DNA of 14,698 nt from Euzebyaceae bacterium (GTDB taxonomy: Bacteria; Actinomycetota; Nitriliruptoria; Euzebyales; Egibacteraceae): contig JACCVM010000045.1 of the NCBI GenBank assembly GCA_013698135.1, positions 1 to 14,698 of the forward strand, written 5' to 3'. Every line of letters begins with the position of its first letter. Positions within the stretch are counted from its first letter, which is position 1. The notes below the pieces were generated by a model. The model was not told the origin of the DNA and did no database searches. It saw only the letters and a program-made list of their open reading frames with translations. The translations under genes and the position numbers were made by a program. Below are positions 1-5,457 of the stretch, piece by piece.

Positions 1-255
1 GGGGGCCGCGCGCCGGGCGCCGACGGGACGTCGGCGTCGGGCCAGACAGCGGCGCCGGGCGGGACAGCCAGGCCTACCAGGACGGCGGGAGGTTCCGTCG
101 CGGCCGGCGACCGGATCAAGAGCACGGCAAGCACGGCGACGGGCGACGAGCCGGCATCCCGCGGGCGGCGGATCGCGGTCATCGTGCTGGCGGTGCTGTT
201 TCTCGTCGCCGGTGTGGCGCTGGGCCTGTACATCGGCCTCGAAGGCGGCGTGTAG
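1..255 (+). CDS. C-terminal fragment of a protein with a terminal membrane helix
   Basis: The reading frame is open from base 1 to a TAG at 253-255 and has no start in the window, so only the last 84 residues are visible. The first ~55 residues are low-complexity, rich in Gly, Ala, Thr, Ser and Pro, as in a disordered linker. An Arg-rich stretch (SRGRRIAV) follows, then one hydrophobic helix of about 20 residues (IVLAVLFLVAGVALGLYIGL), and the protein ends six residues later (EGGV after the helix). This looks like a single-pass protein anchored at its C-terminus with positive charges on the cytoplasmic side. The family cannot be named without the N-terminus. It converges on the iclR-family gene, with only 4 bp between the stops. 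Confidence 0.6.
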   Translation, partial: GGRAPGADGTSASGQTAAPGGTARPTRTAGGSVAAGDRIKSTASTATGDEPASRGRRIAVIVLAVLFLVAGVALGLYIGLEGGV

Positions 256-259
256 GCGG

Positions 260-1009
260 CTACCCGGAATGGCCGAGGCGCCGCGACACCTCGCTGCTCA
301 GCAGGCGCACCTTGGGGCCGAGCGCGGCGGGATCCGGCAGCCGCGGGGACGGCGCGACGATGCCGAGGCTGGCGATCGGGCGCCCCGACCGGTCCATGAT
401 CGGTGCGGCGACCCCGGCGGCTCCGCGTTCCAGCTCGTCAGAGGACACCGCGTACCCCCGCGCCTTGCTGGCGGCCAGCTCCGCGGCCAGCGGGGGATGG
501 CGAGCCACCAACGGACCACGGTCGCCGGGCTCCAGGTACGCCAGCAATGCTCGGCCATGCGCCCCGACGGCGAGCGGATGGCGAAAGCCGACGTGGTATC
601 CGACCCGCACCAGCAGTCCCGCAGGCTCCACACGGTCGACCACCACCACGTCGCTGCGGTCACGCACCGCCAGGCAGACCGCCTCGCGTACCTGCTCCAT
701 CAGCGAGCGCATCGCCGGAAGGGCGAGCCGGCGCACCTCCAGGCTGCGGCCGGCGCGCGCTCCGAGCTCGACCAGGGCCACCCCCAGCGCGTAGCGGCGC
801 GTCTCCGGGTCGCGCACCGCGAAGCCTTGCTGGCCGAGGGTTTCCAGCAGGCGGTAGAGCACCGCCCGGTCCAGTCCGGTCGAGGCTGACAGCTCGGCAA
901 CCGTCGCGCCGTCCCCGCTTCCGCCAAGGCATTGCAAGACCGCGAGCCCGCGCGACAGCGTTCGTGATCCGCTGCTGATCGCGGGGGCGGGTGACGGGAC
1001 AGCTGGCAT
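260..1009 (-). CDS. IclR-family transcriptional regulator
   Basis: A 249-residue DNA-binding regulator of typical IclR length. Residues ~15-75 form the N-terminal winged helix-turn-helix (ATVAELSASTGLDRAVLYRL, then LLETLGQQGFA). Residues ~80-245 form the GAF-like effector domain, with the family patterns HPLAVGAHGRALLAYL and GVAAPIMDRSGRPIASLGI. I chose the ATG at 1009 because AAGGAGAGG lies 3-11 nt upstream of it. An in-frame ATG at 1057 would add 16 charged residues without a ribosome-binding site. The gene is divergent from clpP across about 200 bp, where IclR proteins often bind and autoregulate. The ligand and regulon cannot be read from sequence. The nearby catabolic genes (pruA, SDR) are candidates only by general habit of the family, not by adjacency. 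Confidence 0.9.
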   Translation of the reverse strand: MPAVPSPAPAISSGSRTLSRGLAVLQCLGGSGDGATVAELSASTGLDRAVLYRLLETLGQQGFAVRDPETRRYALGVALVELGARAGRSLEVRRLALPAMRSLMEQVREAVCLAVRDRSDVVVVDRVEPAGLLVRVGYHVGFRHPLAVGAHGRALLAYLEPGDRGPLVARHPPLAAELAASKARGYAVSSDELERGAAGVAAPIMDRSGRPIASLGIVAPSPRLPDPAALGPKVRLLSSEVSRRLGHSG

Positions 1010-1090
1010 CCGCCTCTCCTTCTCTCCCGCCGTGTCGCCCTCGACCAACCGGTGCACCCGTGGCCGTCACAGCGGCGAACGCTGGGCAAC

Positions 1091-1120
1091 AGTCTGAGAC
1101 CGAGTCCCGACCGGGGTCAA
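1091..1120 (-). promoter_or_regulatory. Possible sigma-70-type promoter for the iclR-family gene
   Basis: On the minus strand, TTGACC (1120-1115) and CAGACT (1096-1091) are separated by 18 nt. They resemble -35 and -10 boxes (TTGACA and TANNNT) with one mismatch each. Transcription would begin near 1084, giving a leader of about 75 nt before the ATG at 1009. This rests on pattern only and is weak, since GC-rich DNA yields many such matches. Confidence 0.3.
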
Positions 1121-1178
1121 GCGATACCGCGTTTCGCCGGCTGGTTGCCCCGGCTGACAGGGCTCGCGCTGGTAGGCT

Positions 1179-1191
1179 TCGCCGCTGGCGA
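1179..1191. promoter_or_regulatory. Short inverted repeat upstream of clpP, possible operator
   Basis: TCGCC-GCT-GGCGA is a perfect 5-bp inverted repeat lying just before the clpP ribosome-binding site (AGGAG at 1196-1200). Its TTCGCC...GCG content is reminiscent of the ClgR box known to activate clp genes in actinobacteria, but the spacing is one base short of the consensus I recall. It could equally be a chance palindrome or a small 5'UTR hairpin. Confidence 0.25.
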
Positions 1192-1205
1192 CAACAGGAG
1201 CACAC

Positions 1206-1802
1206 GTGACACCGCAGCACCTGCTCACCCCCCGGGCGGAGGAAGAGACGCCGCTGGAGCGCATGGTCGAAGCCAGCGTCTTCCGCAAGCTGTACGACAA
1301 CCGGATCCTCTACCTGCGTGGCGCGATCGAGGACACGGTCGCCGACACCCTGGTTGCGCAGATGATGTCGCTGGACGCCGACAATGACAAGGACGTCACC
1401 CTCTACATCAACTCTCCCGGCGGCATCGTCACGGGCATGTTCGCCATCTACGACGTCATGCACCTGATGAACAGCAAGGTCAACACCGTCTGCGTCGGCT
1501 TGGCGGCGTCGGCGGCAGCGTTCCTGCTGGCCACCGCCAGCGGCACGCGCGCGGCCACTCCCAACGCGCGGATCATGTTCCACCAGCCGTTGGGCGGCGC
1601 GCGCGGGCAGGCCGTGGACATCCAGATCCAGGCCCAGCAGATCGTGTTCCTGCGTGAGCGCCTCAACGAGATCCTCGCCGAGCGCACCAAGCAGCCTTTG
1701 GAGCGGATCCAAAAGGACACCGACCGCGACTTCTGGCTCTCGGCCGAGGAGGCCGTCGCCTACGGCGCGATCGACGAGGTCCGAGCGCGCGGCGGGGTCT
1801 GA
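1206..1802 (+). CDS. clpP: ATP-dependent Clp protease proteolytic subunit (ClpP, ClpP2-like)
   Basis: A 198-residue serine peptidase subunit of full ClpP length. ClpP forms a barrel of two heptameric rings and degrades proteins unfolded by a Clp ATPase in the cytoplasm. The triad is intact: Ser102 in GLAASAAAF, His126 in MFHQPLGG, and Asp175 in DTDRDFWLSAEEAVAYG. His-to-Asp spacing (49) equals that of E. coli ClpP. The Ser context AASAAA, rather than AASMGA, resembles actinobacterial ClpP2 proteins. The residue before the AAS triplet is Leu where Gln is usual. GTG start at 1206 with AGGAG five bases upstream. It stands alone, with no second clpP or clpX beside it, so it may be an extra paralogue. 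Its last 43 bp overlap the end of the convergent NHL gene. Confidence 0.93.
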   Translation: MTPQHLLTPRAEEETPLERMVEASVFRKLYDNRILYLRGAIEDTVADTLVAQMMSLDADNDKDVTLYINSPGGIVTGMFAIYDVMHLMNSKVNTVCVGLAASAAAFLLATASGTRAATPNARIMFHQPLGGARGQAVDIQIQAQQIVFLRERLNEILAERTKQPLERIQKDTDRDFWLSAEEAVAYGAIDEVRARGGV

Positions 1803-3283
1803 CCCTCGCCGCCCAGCCACAGCCTGGCGGAGCCGGTAGCCGGATCGACCTCGACGACGCGGTGGTTGCCCGTGTCCACGACGAGGATGCCCCGGCCAGT
1901 CCACGCCACGGCCTCGGGCTCGCGGAAGGCCGCCGTTGATCGAAGGTCGAGCGGTAACGGTGGGCGATGCTCCAGGGCGGTCAGCGACGCGTCGAAGGGC
2001 GTGCCATCGCCAAGCAGCGTGCGCACACGCCCGGTGGCCGGATCCAGCGACTTGATCTTGTGGTTGAGGGTGTCAGCGACGAGCAGCGTTCCCCTCGGAC
2101 CGGCGGCGATGCCCACCGGATGTTGGAAGCGGGCGTCGTCGCCGTTGCCGTCGACGTCGCCGAAGGCGAACAGATCGCCACCGGCGACCGTTGTCACCTG
2201 CCCGCCGGACACACGCCGCACCGCCGAGATCTCGCTGTCGGCCACGTACAGCGCGGCATCGTCGCTCCAGGCCAGGCCCGAGGGCTGAGCGAAGGCGGCG
2301 GTGATCAGATCCCCGTCGACGCGGGCCTCGCGACCGCTGCCCGCGTACACCGCGGCGATGCCGTCGACGATGCCCCACAGCTGATGGCTGCCGGCCATCG
2401 CCACCAGCAGCTCGCCGACCGCGGTGACGGCAACATCCCACGGTGAGCGCAAGGCCACGGCCGTCGCCAAGCCGCTCCCATCCGCGGACCGGCCACGCTG
2501 ACCCGTCCCGGCCACGGTGCGAACCTGCCCGGTGTCCAGGTCCACCGCGCGCACCGCGTTGTTGCCGGTGTCGGCCACGTACAGCGTCCTGTGGTGCACG
2601 GCCAGCCCATGTGGAGCGTGCAGCCGTGCCTCCTGGCCGCCGTCGCGCAGACCCGGTGCCCCGGTGCCGAAGCGGCGCAGCTGTTGGCCGTCGGGGGCGC
2701 AGGCCACGACCTGGTGATGGCCCGTGTCGGCGACATAGACCGCCTCGGTGCCGACGGCGATCCCACCGGGAAAAGCCAGCGTGCCGGGCGGGCCGGCCTC
2801 CGGTCTCAGGGGCAGGGGCGCCGGGCTCAGCATCGCGCGTTGCTGGTCGAGGACGCCCGTCAGCGCCAGCAGCAGGGGTGCTGGGTCAGGCTCGCCGCTG
2901 GCCGCCCCGACGATCCGTCCGTCCGCCCCCACGATCACCAGGGTCGGCCAGGCACGCACGGCGTAGGCGTCCCACAGCTGCCGGCCGGCGTCGACGACCA
3001 CTGGGTGCGTGATGCCGTGACGGCGGACCGCCTCGGCGACCAGGCCGGGATCACGCTCGGACGGAAACTTTGGGGAGTGGACGCCGACGACCACGAACGC
3101 CTCGTCGGCCAGCTCCCGCTCGACGGCTGCCAGCACGGGCAGCGTGTGGAGACAGTTGATTCAGGCGTAGGTCCAAAAGTCCAGCAGCACGACCTTGCCG
3201 CGCAGGTCGTCGGGTGTCAGCGGACGCTCCACGTTGAACCAGACGGCGTCGGTCGGCAGCGCGGGAGCATGAATGCTTGGCAT
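1760..3283 (-). CDS. Thioredoxin-like/NHL-repeat protein (NHLRC2-like), candidate selenoprotein with in-frame TGA
   Basis: Read from ATG 3283, the protein has 507 residues counting position 41 as selenocysteine. Residues 1-~150 form a TlpA/thioredoxin-like domain: VVLLDFWTYA, then TGA (41), then INCLHTLP, with a cis-Pro at about 113 (AWPTLV). Residues ~168-500 carry six NHL-type blades (for example YVADTGHHQV, YVADTGNNAV, LVADTLNHKI, VVDTGNHRVV), a six-bladed beta-propeller. This is the NHLRC2-like architecture, in which the redox motif is normally CINC. Here it reads U-I-N-C (41-44). The downstream frame is intact for 466 codons. A GTG at 3136 could start a shorter protein but would omit the active site. 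It lies 9 bp after the DUF3159 stop, so translation is probably coupled; no strong ribosome-binding site is seen. It is likely a thiol/selenol oxidoreductase with an unknown partner. A nonsense-mutated gene is the alternative. Confidence 0.8.
3126..3143 (-). promoter_or_regulatory. Putative bacterial SECIS hairpin just downstream of the TGA
   Basis: In the mRNA, GCUGCC (18-23 nt after the TGA) pairs perfectly with GGCAGC (30-35 nt after it), closing a six-base loop CGUGCU. The second loop base is G, followed by U, 25-26 nt after the TGA. Bacterial SECIS elements lie inside the coding region right after the UGA, with a G (often GU) at the start of the apical loop about 16-37 nt downstream, bound by SelB. 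A bulged C could extend the stem by two pairs (C17-G37, A16-U38). The bulged U known from E. coli fdhF is not evident. Folding was done by eye. Confidence 0.6.
3161..3163 (-). other. In-frame TGA, putative selenocysteine codon (Sec41)
   Basis: The minus-strand codons around it read Asp-Phe-Trp-Thr-Tyr-Ala-TGA-Ile-Asn-Cys-Leu-His. In thioredoxin-NHL and DipZ-type proteins this position is the first, nucleophilic Cys of C-x-x-C. Replacement of that Cys by Sec (UxxC) is the most common pattern among redox selenoproteins. TGA is used as a normal stop by clpP, mutM, pruA, the DAHP synthase and the dehydratase in this same window, so only site-specific recoding would explain read-through. Confidence 0.7.
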
Positions 3284-3292
3284 CACGCCACG

Positions 3293-4015
3293 TTACTCAC
3301 CCGACCGCGACTCACCCGAGCGCGACTTCCCCGAACCCGCGCTTCCCGGCACAGCCATCACCTGATCATGTCGGTACTCGTCGACCGACGGCCCACCGAG
3401 CCGCTCCAGACGCCAGGTCACGTAGGCGTAGGTGACCAATAGCAGTGCGGCGAACGCCGGCCATCCCGTGGCGATGCGGGCCACAGTCAGCCAGCCGACC
3501 TCCTGACGCTGCACCAGGATCCATTGCACCGCGGCCTTGCCCAGGTACAGCGCCGCCCAGACCCAGGTGATCTCGGAGTAGGCGGGCCGCACACGCGGAT
3601 GCCAGTACCAGGCCAGCGGCCAGCGATAGATCGCCGCACTGGTCAGTGCGATCACGGGCCGGCGAACCAGGATGCTGACCACCGACACGGCGCCGAGGAC
3701 CGCATTGCTCACGATGCCGGGCAGGAAGTAGGCGCTGGCCTCGCCCGCCACCAGCGCGAAGCCCACGGCGATCAGGGTGCCGCCCAGCCCGGACATGGCG
3801 TACAACAGCCGCTGGCGGCGCAGCAGCCGCGCCGCGACCAAGACAAGGCTGAAACCGATCGCCACGGCGGCGCCTGCACCCAGCCCTCCCAGGGCATTGG
3901 CCAGCACGAACACCACCGGCGGTGCCACGGTGTCGACCAGGACCGACCGGTTGGCCAGCAGGTCGCGGGCGCCGTAGGGCGCAGTCGGCGTCGACGATGC
4001 CGAGGCTCTGGTCAT
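3293..4015 (-). CDS. DUF3159-family integral membrane protein
   Basis: A 240-residue polytopic membrane protein that I place in the DUF3159 family, which is typical of actinobacteria and of unknown function. Hydrophobic segments lie at about 31-45, 47-64, 73-94, 97-117, 150-168 and 180-200, suggesting around six membrane helices. A short aromatic stretch (RWPLAWYWHPRVRPAY) sits in a loop near 131-146. The C-terminus is hydrophilic and ends in repeated SGxSR units (SGKSR, SGESR, SGE). ATG at 4015 overlaps the mutM stop by 4 bp (ATGA), a sign of translational coupling. The thioredoxin-NHL gene follows after 9 bp. The operon suggests co-expression with DNA repair and redox genes, but no functional link is proven. 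Confidence 0.8.
   Translation of the reverse strand: MTRASASSTPTAPYGARDLLANRSVLVDTVAPPVVFVLANALGGLGAGAAVAIGFSLVLVAARLLRRQRLLYAMSGLGGTLIAVGFALVAGEASAYFLPGIVSNAVLGAVSVVSILVRRPVIALTSAAIYRWPLAWYWHPRVRPAYSEITWVWAALYLGKAAVQWILVQRQEVGWLTVARIATGWPAFAALLLVTYAYVTWRLERLGGPSVDEYRHDQVMAVPGSAGSGKSRSGESRSGE
3296..3340 (-). repeat. 15-bp tandem repeat at the 3' end of the DUF3159 gene
   Basis: Units at 3296-3310 and 3311-3325 differ at a single base, and a third, more diverged unit occupies 3326-3340 (about 10 of 15 bases shared). In the protein they encode the terminal SGKSR-SGESR-SGE series. It is a small in-frame expansion by codons that ends at the stop codon. Confidence 0.7.
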
Positions 4016-4863
4016 CGGCGCTGGCACCACGGGCAGTAGGTGGTGCCGCGGCCGCCCAGGACGACCTTGCGCAGAGCGGTGCCGCAACGCCGGCAGGCGC
4101 GCCCCGCCTGACCGTAGGCCACCAAGAAGTCGGCGTTGCGACCGGACTCGCCGTTGACCATCCGGTAGTCGCGGAAGGTGGTTCCCTCGCGCTCGATCGC
4201 CTCGCTGAGCACTTCGCGGATCGCGGTCCACAGGGCCGTAGAACGCTCGCGGCCCACCCGCCGGGCATGCGGGTTGATGCGAGCACGCCACAGGGCCTCG
4301 TCGGCGTAGATGTTGCCAACTCCGGCGACCGGGCGCTGGGTCAACAGCCACGGTTTGACCGCCATCCGGCTGCGAGCCAGCGCCGCGTGGAAGCGCACCG
4401 GGTCGAAGTCGTCCGACAGCGGCTCCGGGCCCAGCGCGGCGAGGGTGACCAGGCCGCGATAGTCGCCGGCGGGCACCACCGCCAGGGTCCCGAAGCGGCG
4501 GACGTCACGAAAGTCCAGCACGGTGGCGCCGAGACCAGCGCCCGCATGCGGGCCGGGCGCGGCCGAGGAGTCGCCCAGGGTGAAGGTGGCGCGCACGTAG
4601 GCATCGGGCCGCCAGCCGTCGGCTTCTCCACGGAAGCGGAACGACCCCGTCATGCCCAGGTGGGCGACGAGCTCCAACCCGCCGTCGAGCTCGCCCAGCA
4701 GGTACTTGCCGCGGCGGCGCAGACCGAGAACGCGATGCCCCGCCGCCCGCTCGAGGGCACGAAAGCGCAGCTGGGGCTGAGCGGACACCGACGAGATCCA
4801 CCGCCCCTGCAGGCGCGGCCCGAGCTGGCGGCGAACGCTTTCGACTTCGGGAAGCTCTGGCAC
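4012..4863 (-). CDS. mutM: Formamidopyrimidine-DNA glycosylase (Fpg/MutM)
   Basis: A bifunctional base-excision repair enzyme that removes oxidised purines such as 8-oxoguanine and nicks the abasic site. All 283 residues are present. The N-terminus is the diagnostic PELPEVE, with catalytic Pro2 and Glu3; Lys53 lies in RRRGKYLL, followed by HLGMTGSF (68-75). The helix-two-turn-helix contains GVGNIYADEALW. The C-terminal zinc finger has Cys257, Cys260, Cys277 and Cys280, with the DNA-contacting Arg272 in LGGRGTTYC. GTG start at 4863, preceded by GGAG at a spacing of five. First gene of a leftward operon with the DUF3159 gene (4-bp overlap) and the thioredoxin-NHL gene. Because MutM handles oxidative damage, shared expression with a redox protein is plausible but inferred. 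Confidence 0.96.
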   Translation of the reverse strand: MPELPEVESVRRQLGPRLQGRWISSVSAQPQLRFRALERAAGHRVLGLRRRGKYLLGELDGGLELVAHLGMTGSFRFRGEADGWRPDAYVRATFTLGDSSAAPGPHAGAGLGATVLDFRDVRRFGTLAVVPAGDYRGLVTLAALGPEPLSDDFDPVRFHAALARSRMAVKPWLLTQRPVAGVGNIYADEALWRARINPHARRVGRERSTALWTAIREVLSEAIEREGTTFRDYRMVNGESGRNADFLVAYGQAGRACRRCGTALRKVVLGGRGTTYCPWCQRR

Positions 4864-4875
4864 TCCGACTCCATT

Positions 4876-4896
4876 GTCGCGTGTCGCGTGTCGCGC
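4876..4896. repeat. Three tandem 7-bp repeats in the mutM upstream region
   Basis: GTCGCGT occurs twice and GTCGCGC once, head to tail, with a degenerate fourth copy to 4903. They lie in the ~120-bp divergent gap between mutM and the 135-residue gene, just upstream of the mutM ribosome-binding site (4867-4870). They would be in the mutM leader or proximal promoter. They could be a repeated operator site or a simple slippage repeat. Confidence 0.6.
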
Positions 4897-4984
4897 GTCC
4901 GCGCAGTGAAGTTTGCGCCCGCCGTTGCCGATACAGACAGCACCAAGTCAACCGCGGGCTCGATGAGGAAATGACACCCAGGTG

Positions 4985-5392
4985 ATGAAAGATGACACCT
5001 TGACCAGGCCACGGGCTAAAACGGCCCTGAGGCTGCCGCTGGACGCGGCAGCGGCGGCACTGTTCCTGCATGAGCAGGCGGCGCTACTGGCGCACGGCCT
5101 CGCCGGTGACCGCAGCACGGTACGCGACACGCTGGCAACCCATGCGCAGTCCCACGAGCGCTGGCTGACCCTGGTGACCGATGCCCGCAACAGCCTCGGT
5201 GACGACGCCGCGCAGCGCGTTGCAGCGCTGTACACGTTGCACGGACGTGTGGCCGAATCCTTGGCCCGCCGGTCCAGCGAGCTGTTGGACGACACGACCG
5301 CCGCTGCGGTCCGGCAGCTGCTGGCCGAGTGGCTCGACCGTCTCACCGACGCCACCCTCGCCACGCTGCGGCAGACCGACGTGCCCGGGTAG
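4985..5392 (+). CDS. Unrecognised 135-residue helical protein upstream of pruA
   Basis: A complete open frame with a strongly GC-biased third codon position, as in its neighbours, which supports it as a real gene. The product (135 residues from ATG 4985; an adjacent in-frame GTG at 4982 is the other choice) is rich in Ala, Leu, Arg and Asp and looks almost entirely alpha-helical. Stretches such as AAAALFLHEQAALLAHGLAG and VRQLLAEWLDRLTDATLATL suggest a small helical bundle. I see no signal peptide, membrane segment, cysteine or catalytic motif. GAGGAA at 4965-4970 is a rather distant ribosome-binding site. It ends 65 bp before pruA on the same strand, so the two may share a transcript. I do not recognise the family. 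Confidence 0.65.
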   Translation: MKDDTLTRPRAKTALRLPLDAAAAALFLHEQAALLAHGLAGDRSTVRDTLATHAQSHERWLTLVTDARNSLGDDAAQRVAALYTLHGRVAESLARRSSELLDDTTAAAVRQLLAEWLDRLTDATLATLRQTDVPG

Positions 5393-5457
5393 AGTTCGGG
5401 CCTCGGCGAGCCGCAGCATCGCGCCCGCCCCGCCATGGAGAACGGAAGGCCTACACC

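Noticed and set aside
660..1904. 414-codon minus-strand frame spanning the regulator and clpP
   Set aside because: It is antisense to clpP and out of frame with the IclR gene; both real genes have complete domains and ribosome-binding sites.
1760..3136. Shorter reading of the thioredoxin-NHL gene starting at GTG 3136
   Set aside because: It would delete the first strand, helix and active site of the thioredoxin domain, although perfectly homologous sequence lies upstream in the same frame, interrupted only by the TGA.
3161..3163. TGA read as a generally reassigned sense codon
   Set aside because: clpP, mutM, pruA, the DAHP synthase and the dehydratase all terminate at TGA in this window, with normal protein lengths.
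4971..4985. Four-codon upstream frame overlapping the start of the 135-residue gene
   Set aside because: GAGGAA directly abuts its ATG, leaving no room for initiation; probably chance.
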